Positions 33,609-41,671 of a stretch of 64,000 bases of DNA are shown in pieces. Both the position numbers and the translations under genes were made by a program. The notes beneath the pieces are model-generated. The model worked only from the letters and a program-made list of their open reading frames with translations, was not told the origin of the DNA and searched no databases. The stretch's first letter is position 1. Each line of letters opens with the position of its first letter. Source of the DNA: JACJWR01 sp963752505 (GTDB lineage Bacteria; Actinomycetota; Actinomycetes; S36-B12; UBA10799); contig CAVVYM010000009.1 of assembly GCA_963752505.1 (NCBI GenBank), positions 186,001 to 250,000 on the forward strand. The letters run 5' to 3'.

Positions 33609-34402
33609 CACCCTTCAGAAAGACCCGCCCTGGGGCGCCGCCCGCCTACTTCGAGATCGAGGCGGCAGGGCTGCACTGGCTGCGTGTGCCCGACGGACCT
33701 CCCGTGGCAAGCGTGCTCGCGGTGGGTCCGCACCATCTCGACCTCCAGCGGATAGCGCCGGGCCACGGAGGGCCAGACACGTACCGTCGATTCGGCGGCC
33801 AACTCGCCCACCTGCACAGCCTGCGGGCACCCTCCTTCGGCTGCCCACCGGCAGGGGTGACCCGCGATGCCGGATTCATCGCCGATCTCCCGCTCCCCTA
33901 CGGTTCCTGGGAATCGTTCGGACCCTTCTACGCACAGGCTCGGCTGCTGCCCTACATCGACGCCTTGCGGGCGAGGGGCGACCTGCCACGCCCCGCCAGC
34001 GAGGTGCTGCTGCGCCTTCTGGACGAACTTCAGGACGGCCACCCCAGAATCGTCGGCCCCGACACCACACCCAGCCGAATCCACGGCGATCTGTGGTCCG
34101 GCAATGTGCTCTGGGGCCGCCCGGGTGACAGTACCGACGGCGAAATCAACGGCTGGCTCATCGATGCAGCGGCCCACGGTGGTCATGCAGAAACCGACCT
34201 TGCGATGCTCGCTCTGTTCGGTCAACCGGGCTTGGAGCACATCATCACCGGCTACCAGGCCGTGCGACCGCTGCAACCACAGTGGCGGGATCGGATCGCG
34301 CTGCACCAGGTGCATCCCCTACTCGTCCATGCTGTGCTCTTCGGCGGCTCATATCTGAGACAAGCGGTGGCCGCGGCGAAGTCCGCTCTCAAAGTCGCCT
34401 GA
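33605..34402 (+). CDS. Fructosamine kinase family protein
   Basis: 265 residues with the kinase-like signatures IHGDLWSGNVLWG (catalytic loop Asp) and WLIDAAAHGGHAETDLAM (metal-binding Asp), close to fructosamine-3-kinase family patterns. These enzymes phosphorylate sugar-derived amine adducts so that they detach from proteins. Starts at GTG 33605, overlapping the phosphatase stop; the coupling suggests a shared role in protein repair or dephosphorylation, which is inference. Confidence 0.85.
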   Translation: MTPFRKTRPGAPPAYFEIEAAGLHWLRVPDGPPVASVLAVGPHHLDLQRIAPGHGGPDTYRRFGGQLAHLHSLRAPSFGCPPAGVTRDAGFIADLPLPYGSWESFGPFYAQARLLPYIDALRARGDLPRPASEVLLRLLDELQDGHPRIVGPDTTPSRIHGDLWSGNVLWGRPGDSTDGEINGWLIDAAAHGGHAETDLAMLALFGQPGLEHIITGYQAVRPLQPQWRDRIALHQVHPLLVHAVLFGGSYLRQAVAAAKSALKVA

Positions 34403-34463
34403 AGCCGTCGACCGACCGGGCAACACCCGCGTCAGGGTCACCCATCAGGCACGTGTGCGGCGA

Positions 34464-34469
34464 TACCGT
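34464..34469 (+). promoter_or_regulatory. -10 element of the 69-residue ORF
   Basis: TACCGT followed by exactly 6 nt and the ATG at 34476, the same leaderless spacing seen at several other genes here. Confidence 0.4.
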
Positions 34470-34475
34470 TCAGGC

Positions 34476-34685
34476 ATGTTCGATTCAGACGTGGTACGCG
34501 CGGCGCGCGGGGTTGCAGTGGAAGCCCTGGGCACAGCCATGCGCGACGACGACCTGGTTGCCCAGGGCCGGCTGGAGCAGTACCAAGCGCTCCGGCGGCG
34601 CCAGCTGCGCAAAGCAAAGGCCAACTGGGCGCAGCTCAGCTGGACTGATCGGGCTTCGTTCGTTGTCCGTCGGATGCGGCGCTAG
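34476..34685 (+). CDS. Small basic protein of unknown function
   Basis: 69 residues, with an acidic N-terminal third and a strongly basic C-terminal half. A segment reading GVAVEALGTAMRDDDLVAQG loosely resembles the CsbD-like stress-protein pattern, but the similarity is partial. The ATG at 34476 is 6 nt after a TACCGT element, so the message is probably leaderless. Its last 50 bp overlap, in antisense, the end of the membrane-protein gene at 34636-35511, which is unusual and could couple their expression. Confidence 0.6.
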   Translation: MFDSDVVRAARGVAVEALGTAMRDDDLVAQGRLEQYQALRRRQLRKAKANWAQLSWTDRASFVVRRMRR

Positions 34686-35511
34686 TCGACGCCGGATCGG
34701 ACCGGCCGCTCGCGTCGCGCGCAGCGCTTGCGAAGTCAGTTTCGTCGCCCTTCAGAGTTGGCTTCGCCGTTGCCTCAGGGGCCATGCCGAACACGTGCGC
34801 CGCCCACCATCGCTTCACCGGCGCCACGCGGGCATCGGCCCGGGCGGCACGTTCTTGGGCGCGTTGCAGTTTGGCCGGCTTGTTTCGGTAGGCGAAGGCA
34901 GACCATGGCGAGCCGGGCCGGGCCAGTCGCACCATCCCCCACCATCCGAACACCGGCTGCACCACGCTCAGCGCAGCCAACAGCAATCGACCCTTGAGAA
35001 CCGTGATGCCGGTCGGCACCAGCCAGAAGACCACAAAGCTGACCGGACCCAGGATCCGCGCAGCATGGTCGGCGGGAGCATCGCGTGGTGGGTTGTCGGG
35101 CGCCGCCACCATCAGCGCCACCGCCATCACCGCGAGGCCGATAGTGATGGCGTCCACCGAGAGCGCACCTTCCCGCTTCCAGTAGACATCGTCGAGGTGC
35201 AGGATCAACGCAAACTCGTCGAGCACTAGTGCCGCGCCGATGCCGAACAGGATTGCTCCGAGGTCACGCCAAGGTCCGTAGCGTGACGCTGCTAGCAGCA
35301 GGATTCCCCCCAACAACAGACTGATGACACCGGGCACGACGTGGTGGATGTGCAAGTCGCCACTGGTCACGTTCTTGATCGGTCCACGTCCTGACCGGAT
35401 CATCCGGGTGATGGCGCGGGTGACGACGAAGGTGGCCACGAACGCGATCAAGGACAGCATCAAGGGCAAACGCCCGGGGATGACGATCTCGCGCTGGAAC
35501 CACTCTGTCAC
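34636..35511 (-). CDS. Polytopic membrane protein with HxHH and LVLDEF motifs, paralogue of the gene at 6856-7671
   Basis: 291 residues. It shares with its paralogue GRGPIKNVTSGDLHIHHVVPG, ALVLDEFALILHLDDVYWKREG, FWLVPTGITVLKG and GMVRLARPGSPW, then diverges in a basic, low-complexity tail. About six membrane helices. The conserved His cluster and acids could be a metal site; function unknown. The GTG start at 35511 overlaps the stop of the small upstream ORF (GTGA), and YihY precedes that, forming a three-gene operon. The 3' end overlaps the convergent 69-residue gene by 50 bp. Confidence 0.75.
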   Translation of the reverse strand: MTEWFQREIVIPGRLPLMLSLIAFVATFVVTRAITRMIRSGRGPIKNVTSGDLHIHHVVPGVISLLLGGILLLAASRYGPWRDLGAILFGIGAALVLDEFALILHLDDVYWKREGALSVDAITIGLAVMAVALMVAAPDNPPRDAPADHAARILGPVSFVVFWLVPTGITVLKGRLLLAALSVVQPVFGWWGMVRLARPGSPWSAFAYRNKPAKLQRAQERAARADARVAPVKRWWAAHVFGMAPEATAKPTLKGDETDFASAARDASGRSDPASTSAASDGQRTKPDQSS

Positions 35512-35690
35512 CCCACCAGTGTGGTCATGCCCGGTTGGGGTGGCAACAGCGCCTGGTGGCGAATCCGTTCGCAGGCAGGCAACTGCATGATCTCGTCCCC
35601 GTAGCGTACTTTCACCGCCAGAATCTGCGCCAACTTCCAGTCATCATCCGATTGGGCACGAAGTGGACCTGGATCCGTGTACAGCTGCAG
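35508..35690 (-). CDS. 60-residue ORF with probable CTG start, coupled to the downstream membrane-protein gene
   Basis: Between the YihY stop and the membrane-protein start there is an open frame whose TGA overlaps the next GTG (GTGA). No ATG, GTG or TTG exists in frame at a sensible place, but a CTG at 35690 has GGAG at an ideal 8-nt spacing. The predicted peptide contains LYTDPGPL, WKLAQILAVKVRYGDE and CERIRHQ, looks natural in composition, and is not hydrophobic. I do not recognise it. The position and coupling argue that it is real; the start codon is inferred. Confidence 0.45.
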   Translation of the reverse strand: MQLYTDPGPLRAQSDDDWKLAQILAVKVRYGDEIMQLPACERIRHQALLPPQPGMTTLVG

Positions 35691-35713
35691 TGACCGAACT
35701 CCGTCCGGGAGGA

Positions 35714-36637
35714 CTAGCGGTCCACGGCTCCGACCGTGCTGGCAGGTATGCCGTCGACCTGCGGTCCGACGTCCACCCCGCGCAGGGCGGCGTTCACCGC
35801 TGTGCCAGTGAATGCCACCAGGGTCAGTACGAGCGCATACAGCATCACCGCGATCGGAGCAGCGAGGACGCCGTACACGGAAGCATCGGAGAACACGCGC
35901 TCGAGGTAGATGGACAGGAACCACGAGCCTGCCCACCAACCCACGATCGTGAGTGCCGCACCCGGCAGCGAGGTGATGAAAGCCGGTCGTTGATGCATCG
36001 TGACGTGCATGAGCAACGCCAGGACCCCGACGACCAGAAGCAGGAAGAGGAGCAGCCACACGAAGGTGACTACCCACACCGGCACGGTCAGCACTGTGCC
36101 GACCCGACCCGGCAGCGTCGTGAACAACGTCACTGTCAAGGTGAGGAGTACCGCAGATGCCACCAGCAGCAGTACCGATTGAAGCCGAATGCGGAAGAAT
36201 CCCCGTTCCCTGAACTGACTGTTGATGATCATGTTTGCCTCGATGAACGTCTGGATGCTACGCGATCCCGACCAAAGCGCGACGAGGAAACTGACGATGG
36301 GCAACCCGGCGCTGCTCTGCTCAAATACCTGGTTGACGAGCGGCTCCACGTAGGTTGACATCACCTCGGCGTTCACGAATTCGGATGCGAAGTCGAGCAC
36401 CTCCGTCTTCACGTCGACGGCGTCGGATATCGGCAGCAGCGGCTCCACGATGCCGATGACGCTTACGGCCCCAAGCAGCAACCACGGTAGGGAGAAGACC
36501 AGCCAGAACGCCGCCTCTGCACTTAGCCCGAGAACTCGGCGATAAATGAAGATGCGCACCAATCGGGCCATGAAGTCGACGATCGGACTGTGCCGAATAT
36601 GCTCGACAAAAGGGTGATTGGCCAAGCGCTTGAGCAC
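35714..36637 (-). CDS. YihY/BrkB-family inner membrane protein
   Basis: 307 residues, about six membrane helices. Features of the YihY (formerly RNase BN-like) family include FWLVFSLPWLLLGAVS near the start, LWSGSRSIQTFIEANMIIN and the GSWFLSIYLERVFSDASVYGVLAAPIAVMLY segment. Biochemical function is unsettled. The start is a GTG at 36637, 6 nt after a TACCGT -10 shared with the divergent aidB gene; the long open frame beyond it is antisense to aidB. Downstream come the 60-residue ORF and the HxHH membrane protein. Confidence 0.85.
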   Translation of the reverse strand: MLKRLANHPFVEHIRHSPIVDFMARLVRIFIYRRVLGLSAEAAFWLVFSLPWLLLGAVSVIGIVEPLLPISDAVDVKTEVLDFASEFVNAEVMSTYVEPLVNQVFEQSSAGLPIVSFLVALWSGSRSIQTFIEANMIINSQFRERGFFRIRLQSVLLLVASAVLLTLTVTLFTTLPGRVGTVLTVPVWVVTFVWLLLFLLLVVGVLALLMHVTMHQRPAFITSLPGAALTIVGWWAGSWFLSIYLERVFSDASVYGVLAAPIAVMLYALVLTLVAFTGTAVNAALRGVDVGPQVDGIPASTVGAVDR

Positions 36638-36642
36638 CCACC

Positions 36643-36649
36643 TACGGTA
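36643..36649. promoter_or_regulatory. Shared bidirectional -10 element (TACGGTA) for YihY and aidB
   Basis: Within a 17-bp gap, the plus strand reads TACGGT (36643-36648), 6 nt before ATG 36655, and the minus strand reads TACCGT (36649-36644), 6 nt before GTG 36637. The symmetry and equal spacing suggest one melted site starting leaderless transcripts in both directions. Confidence 0.6.
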
Positions 36650-36654
36650 GCGGT

Positions 36655-38298
36655 ATGGATCGTACCCAGCCGCCAACCGAGGTGGTGTTCGACCACCGTA
36701 CGCACACCGTTGAGAACCAGCCGCTACCGCTGCCCGACTACGACGCGGTCGCCGACGACGCTGTACTGCGCGAAGGATTGACCCAGTTCGGCGCGGATCC
36801 GGATGCCCTCGGCGACCTCGGGAAGTTGGCTGGCTCCGCCGCGGCGTGGCAAACAGGCAGGCTTGCGGATAGCTACCCGCCCACCCTGCACAGTCACGAT
36901 CGCTACGGCCACCGCATCGACGAGGTGGAGTTCCACCCGGCCTGGCACGAACTGATGTCGACTGCCGTGGCACACGGGTTGCACGCCGCCCCCTGGCTAG
37001 CCGACCACGCGGCACCCCACGTCACGCGCGCTGCCGGATTCATGGCCTGGTACCAGGTGGAGGCCGGGCACGGCTGTCCCATTTCCATGACCTACGCGGC
37101 GGTACCGGCCCTGCGGGCGGACCCCGCGATTGCGGAGCGCTACGTCCCTGGCCTGGCCAGCGGGCAGTACGACTTCGGCCTGCGGCCCCCAGCCGGTAAA
37201 CGCGGGCTCATTGCTGGCATGGCCATGACCGAGAAGCAGGGCGGATCCGACGTTCGCGCGAACACCACCCGGGCCTATCCCGACGACGATGGCTTCCGGT
37301 TGGTCGGCCACAAGTTCTTCTGCTCGGCGCCGATGTCCGACCTCTTCCTGGTGCTCGCACAGGATGGAACTGCCGGACTGAGCTGTTTCGTGGTGCCCCG
37401 GGTGCTGCCCGACGGCACACGCAACCCGTTCGCTCTCCAGCGTCTGAAGGACAAACTGGGCAACCGATCGAATGCCTCCAGCGAGATCGAGTTCGCAGGT
37501 ACCTGGGCGGAAAGACTGGGGGAACCGGGTCGGGGAGTGCGCACGATTGTTGAGATGGTCTCGGCCACCCGGCTCGATTGCGTACTCGGATCTGCCGCGT
37601 TGATGCGAAGGGCGCTCACTGAGGCCGGTTGGCACGCCGCCAATCGGCAGGCGTTCGGCAGAACCCTCATCGATCAACCCCTGATGCGCTCGGTGCTCAC
37701 CGATCTCGCCCTTGAAGTCGAAGCCGCCCAGTGGCTCGGTCTCCGATTAGCTGCTGCGGTGGACTCTGGCGAGGACGCCCTGCGCCGCATCAGCCTTCCC
37801 ATGAGCAAGTACTACGTGTGCAAGCGCGCGCCGGGCCAGATATTCGAAGCGATGGAAGCCCTCGGTGGTTCCGGCTACGTGGAGGATTCGGGGCTCCCGA
37901 GGCTCTATCGGGAGGCGCCGGTCAATTCCATCTGGGAGGGTTCGGGCAGCATCAATGCGCTTGATCTGCTGCGCGCCTTGAACACCTCACCCGATTCGCT
38001 GGATGCCTGGCTCGCCGAGATTGCACCGCTACGCGGCGTCGACCGGGCCACCGATACTGCCATCGTCGCCGTGCTCGACGCCCTGGCGAACGCTGGCCCT
38101 GAGTTGGAATCGGCGGCCCGCTGGCTGGCCGAACAGATGGCGCTGCTGCTCAGCGCCGCGCAACTGGTGTCACACGCACCGCCAGGCGTCGCGGAGGCAT
38201 TCATCAGTCGGCGCTTTGGCAACACTGCGGGCACGGTCGGTGCCACCCTGAGCGGTGGGGATGACGACATCCTCGACCGGGCCTTGGCCGTCAGGTAG
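36655..38298 (+). CDS. aidB: AidB-like acyl-CoA dehydrogenase family protein
   Basis: 547 residues, close to the E. coli AidB length. It carries the AidB-type patterns HTVENQPLPLPDYD, HSHDRYGHRIDEVEFHPAWH, MAMTEKQGGSDVRANTT, RLKDKLGNRSNASSE and EAMEALGGSGYVEDSGLPR. AidB is a flavoprotein of the acyl-CoA dehydrogenase fold linked in E. coli to the alkylation response and DNA binding. In this genome the partner Ada is not in the window. A leaderless start is predicted from the -10 element 6 nt before the ATG. The stop overlaps the convergent zapE gene by 8 bp. Confidence 0.88.
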   Translation: MDRTQPPTEVVFDHRTHTVENQPLPLPDYDAVADDAVLREGLTQFGADPDALGDLGKLAGSAAAWQTGRLADSYPPTLHSHDRYGHRIDEVEFHPAWHELMSTAVAHGLHAAPWLADHAAPHVTRAAGFMAWYQVEAGHGCPISMTYAAVPALRADPAIAERYVPGLASGQYDFGLRPPAGKRGLIAGMAMTEKQGGSDVRANTTRAYPDDDGFRLVGHKFFCSAPMSDLFLVLAQDGTAGLSCFVVPRVLPDGTRNPFALQRLKDKLGNRSNASSEIEFAGTWAERLGEPGRGVRTIVEMVSATRLDCVLGSAALMRRALTEAGWHAANRQAFGRTLIDQPLMRSVLTDLALEVEAAQWLGLRLAAAVDSGEDALRRISLPMSKYYVCKRAPGQIFEAMEALGGSGYVEDSGLPRLYREAPVNSIWEGSGSINALDLLRALNTSPDSLDAWLAEIAPLRGVDRATDTAIVAVLDALANAGPELESAARWLAEQMALLLSAAQLVSHAPPGVAEAFISRRFGNTAGTVGATLSGGDDDILDRALAVR

Positions 38299-39313
38299 CC
38301 CCGGACTGCACCGACAGCGCACCCAGACGCGAAAGACACCGGTAGTACTTCTTGCGGTATCCCCCGGCCAGCATGTCGGCCGGGAACACCTCGGAGAGTG
38401 AATGACCCGACCCGGCAATCGCCACGCGCCGGTCATAGAGCCGGTCGACGAGCACCACGAAACGCAGCGCATCCGATTGGTCGGCAAGCTGGTGAACCTC
38501 GCTCAGACACAGCAGGGAGATCCCCGCGACCAGCGCCCCGTACTTCGAGGGATGAACCCTACGCAGATGGGCGAGCAGTTCCGAGAAATTGTCGATGACA
38601 GCGTCAGGCGTGGTGGACGCAAGATCGACCAGATCACCCGGGGCGAAAACTTCCGCGCGCCGCAGCTCGCCGCGGTGCCGATAGTCCTCGCCGTCGATGC
38701 GCAGCACATCGAAGTGCGTGGCGAGACCCTGAATCTCGCGGAGAAAGTCATCCGCCGCGAATCTGCCTTCACCGAGTCGATCCGGCAGGGTGTTGCTGGT
38801 TGCGGCCAACCGGACGCCGGCGGCCACGAGTTGCGCCAGGAACGTCGACATCAGCACGGTGTCGCCGGGATCGTCGAGTTCGAACTCGTCGATGCACACC
38901 AGGGCGCGGTTCGAGAACTGCTGCACCGCAGGTGCGAAGCCGAGTACCCCGATGAGGTTGGTGTACTCGACGAATGTGCCGAACGATTTGGGACCGCGAT
39001 GGGCATGCCACAGTGCCGCGAGGAGATGGGTCTTCCCCACACCGAAGCCACCGTCGAGATAGATGCCGGGGCGTGCCTCGGGCGGTGCTGCGCGCCGACG
39101 CAGCCAGCGCCGAGCACCCGACGGAGATTCCGCGCCCCGTTCGGCGGCGAAGGCTTCCAACGCCGCCCGCGCCGCGCCTTGGCTCGGTTCGTTGGGATCA
39201 GCGAGGTAGGAGTCGAAACTGACGCTCGCGAACTGCGGCGGTGGCACCAACGACGACAGCAACTCGACATCGTCAGGAGCGGGATTGCGCTGGGTCAGGC
39301 TTCCGATCGCCAC
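38291..39313 (-). CDS. zapE: ZapE/AFG1-like P-loop ATPase
   Basis: About 340 residues. Walker A GGFGVGKTHLLAALWH, VCIDEFELDDPGDTVLM (Walker B), TSNTLPDRLGEGRF and the C-terminal FVVLVDRLYDRRV / YDRRVAIAGSG segment are diagnostic of the AFG1/ZapE family. E. coli ZapE destabilises FtsZ rings; the mitochondrial relative AFG1 acts in protein quality control. GTG at 39313 is preferred because TAGTGT lies 7 nt upstream; GTG 39322 is the alternative. It is divergent from the RibD-like reductase. Confidence 0.9.
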   Translation of the reverse strand: MAIGSLTQRNPAPDDVELLSSLVPPPQFASVSFDSYLADPNEPSQGAARAALEAFAAERGAESPSGARRWLRRRAAPPEARPGIYLDGGFGVGKTHLLAALWHAHRGPKSFGTFVEYTNLIGVLGFAPAVQQFSNRALVCIDEFELDDPGDTVLMSTFLAQLVAAGVRLAATSNTLPDRLGEGRFAADDFLREIQGLATHFDVLRIDGEDYRHRGELRRAEVFAPGDLVDLASTTPDAVIDNFSELLAHLRRVHPSKYGALVAGISLLCLSEVHQLADQSDALRFVVLVDRLYDRRVAIAGSGHSLSEVFPADMLAGGYRKKYYRCLSRLGALSVQSGAT

Positions 39314-39372
39314 GACGATCACACTAGGCCACCGGGGTGGCCGAGCAGCAAAGAAGGAGGTCCCTGGACACA

Positions 39373-40128
39373 ATGGCCGACATGGATCTCATCTACCCGC
39401 ACGTGAAGCACAAGCTCAGCCGCGATGACCTGTTGAACATCTACCACTGGCCGTCCGAGGGGCTCTTTCTGCGCGCGAACATGGTCGCTACCGTCGACGG
39501 CGCAGCGCGAGATTCGAACGGCCGCTCCGACGGCATCTCCAGTTCCGATGACAAGGACGTGTTCAAACTACTGCGGCACACTGCAGACGCCGTGATCGTC
39601 GGAGCCGGAACTGCCATCGCTGAGAACTACGGACCGGTGCCCCACCGCGAGGAGTGGCAGGCGTGGCGAACCGACCACCAGCGGCAGCCGCAGGTGCCGG
39701 TCGTAGTGGTCACCAACAGCGCCCGCATCTCGCCGGACGCACGGGTGTTCAGCGGAGTTCCCGGTTCGGCACTGCTCGCCGTGCCGGAAGCAGCCGACCC
39801 CGCCAAGGTTGCCGCGCTCGCAGAAGTCGCCGAGGTGCTGACGGTCGGCGACGACGTGGTCGACGTGCAGACACTGCTGGCAACATTGGCCGATCGCGGA
39901 CTCACGAGACTGCTCACCGAAGGCGGACCCTCGTTCCTCGCCTCGGCAATGGACGAACTTGACGAACTGTGTCTCACCACGTCGCCGCAGATGCTCGGTG
40001 CCACGCCGGGGGCACCCCGCCCGGAGCCGGATCTGTTGGGGGGACGGACGATCGATCCCCGCGAGGTGAACCTCGGCTCGGTGATCTTCGCCGAGAACTC
40101 GCTACTCACAACGTGGAAGCTCGTCTGA
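39373..40128 (+). CDS. RibD C-terminal-like pyrimidine/dihydrofolate reductase family protein
   Basis: 251 residues. The fold shows MVATVDGAARDSNGRSDGISS, LRHTADAVIVGAGTAIAENYGP and TEGGPSFLASAMDEL, the pattern of RibD C-terminal (5-amino-6-ribosylaminouracil reductase) proteins that use NADPH. It lacks the deaminase half of RibD, as is common in actinobacterial stand-alone members, so the riboflavin role is possible but unproven. A strong AAGGAGGT lies 11 nt before the ATG at 39373. Confidence 0.85.
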   Translation: MADMDLIYPHVKHKLSRDDLLNIYHWPSEGLFLRANMVATVDGAARDSNGRSDGISSSDDKDVFKLLRHTADAVIVGAGTAIAENYGPVPHREEWQAWRTDHQRQPQVPVVVVTNSARISPDARVFSGVPGSALLAVPEAADPAKVAALAEVAEVLTVGDDVVDVQTLLATLADRGLTRLLTEGGPSFLASAMDELDELCLTTSPQMLGATPGAPRPEPDLLGGRTIDPREVNLGSVIFAENSLLTTWKLV

Positions 40129-40218
40129 CAGTGACAGAATGGACACCTGTGTGAGCACCCGCTCTCGCACGTCCCTGCGTGGCACTCAAACCTCGCAGAC
40201 ACCCAACTGGAGGTAGGA

Positions 40219-40500
40219 ATGGCAGACACCGAAGACATCAAGGCCAAGGCCGCTGACGCTGTCGAAGAGGTCAAGGCAAAGGCGACCGAGCTGGGCGACA
40301 AGGCCAAAGACGTCGTCTCCGACCTCGCGGACAAGCACGGCGACAAGGCCGCTGACGCGTTGAAGTCCACCACGGATTTCCTCGACGAGAAGACCGGCGG
40401 CAAGACCGCGCCAGTATCCGAGAAGGTCAACCAAGCGGCTCAGGCTGCGACCGGTGCCGCGAAGAAGGCTGCCGGCGCGGCCGACGACGCCGAAGCCTGA
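40219..40500 (+). CDS. Small helical protein with Rv0909/MT0933-type antitoxin motif
   Basis: 93 residues, nearly all Ala, Lys, Asp and Glu, predicted to be one or more amphipathic helices. The FLDEKTGGKTAPVSEKV segment matches the core of the Rv0909 (MT0933) antitoxin family. The expected partner, an SRPBCC-fold toxin, is not adjacent: the next gene is a DNA ligase. It may be a solitary relative or a stress-type helical protein. The AGGTAGGA before the ATG is a good ribosome site. Confidence 0.65.
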   Translation: MADTEDIKAKAADAVEEVKAKATELGDKAKDVVSDLADKHGDKAADALKSTTDFLDEKTGGKTAPVSEKVNQAAQAATGAAKKAAGAADDAEA

Positions 40501-40545
40501 TCCATGTCGGGCGCGGTGGCGCACTGCTAGGCGGGTGACGCTCGC

Positions 40546-41619
40546 ATGACGTCCCCGGTGACAGTGCGACCACCGTGCCCTGTCATGTTGGCCAAGGCGG
40601 GCGGATCGGGGGTGCCGACCGGCGACTTCATCTACGAGCCGAAGTGGGACGGCTTTCGTTGCCTCATCTTCGCCCTCGAGGACCGCATCGTCCTGCAATC
40701 GCGCAGTGAGGAAGACATTGCGTATGCGTTCCCCGAGCTGGTGCAGGCCGCGCGGTCGCTGCCGGTCGGAACGGTGCTCGACGGCGAGTTGGCCGTGATC
40801 GACGGCGGGCGCATTGACTTCGGGGTGCTGTCGTCCCGACTGCGCCCGCGCTCGGAGGCCGGCGGCAACATCGAGACCCTCGCCGGGCAACACCCCGCGG
40901 TCTTCATTGCGTTCGATCTCATTGCCCTGCCGGGGGTCGACCTACGCGACGCAACCGCGTTGGAACGCCACCGAAACCTCACCGATCTCCCACTACCCGA
41001 GTTGATGTGGCGCACGCCAGCGACGCGTGACGCCGAGGTGGCCAGGCACTGGGCCGACGTGGTGGCCGGAGCAGGTCTGGATGGCGTTATCGCAAAACCA
41101 AGTCAGGGAACGTACGAACCCGGCGTGCGCGCCTTGATCAAGGTGAAGCCAGCGCACACGGCAGACGTGGTAGTTGCGGGCTGGCGGCCACACAAGCAGC
41201 CCGACGAGAACGGCTCTCCGGTCGTGGGCTCGCTCCTCCTGGGTGTCTACGACCGGCAGGGTCGGCTGCACCACATCGGATCCGCCTCGTCGTTCAGCGC
41301 CACTGCCCGACGTCGACTCACCGACGAACTCGCCCCGCTGGCCCTTGCCGAGGATGAGGACCATCCGTGGCGAGCGGCGGCGGCCGACGTGCGCGTGCCA
41401 GATGCGCCGAATCGGTGGCGTCGCCGTGCCGACAAGAAGTTGATGCTCATCGATCCCACCCGGGTCGCTGAGGTGCGCTACGACTCACTGATCGGCCATC
41501 GATTCCGCCACGTGACGCGCTTCCTGCGCTGGCGACCAGACCGCGCGCCGGCCAGTTGCGGCTTCGATCAGTTTCCCGAAGTGCCGCCCCTCGATGTCGG
41601 GGAGCTGTTGACCTGGTGA
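40546..41619 (+). CDS. ligC: ATP-dependent DNA ligase, LigC type
   Basis: 357 residues. The adenylated Lys lies in motif I EPKWDGFRCL; other nucleotidyltransferase motifs include VLDGELAVI, AFDLIAL, GLDGVIAKP and LIKVKPA, followed by an OB-fold (about 205-330). Length and layout fit the small actinobacterial LigC enzymes, which seal nicks and work in base-excision or back-up end joining. It is convergent with a LigD-type polymerase gene 52 bp away, an association also known in mycobacteria (LigC with Prim-PolC). No Ku gene is in the window. Confidence 0.9.
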   Translation: MTSPVTVRPPCPVMLAKAGGSGVPTGDFIYEPKWDGFRCLIFALEDRIVLQSRSEEDIAYAFPELVQAARSLPVGTVLDGELAVIDGGRIDFGVLSSRLRPRSEAGGNIETLAGQHPAVFIAFDLIALPGVDLRDATALERHRNLTDLPLPELMWRTPATRDAEVARHWADVVAGAGLDGVIAKPSQGTYEPGVRALIKVKPAHTADVVVAGWRPHKQPDENGSPVVGSLLLGVYDRQGRLHHIGSASSFSATARRRLTDELAPLALAEDEDHPWRAAAADVRVPDAPNRWRRRADKKLMLIDPTRVAEVRYDSLIGHRFRHVTRFLRWRPDRAPASCGFDQFPEVPPLDVGELLTW

Positions 41620-41671
41620 CCTGCGGTCCGCTGCGACCCACCACTTGGGCAGTGGCGCATGAGGAACTCCG

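Noticed and set aside
35714..37015. 433-residue YihY protein
   Set aside because: The extra N-terminus is Arg/Pro-rich and antisense to aidB; the GTG at 36637 with its -10 element marks the true start.
40219..41619. Toxin-antitoxin operon
   Set aside because: The small protein has an antitoxin-like motif, but the following gene is a DNA ligase and no toxin candidate is near.
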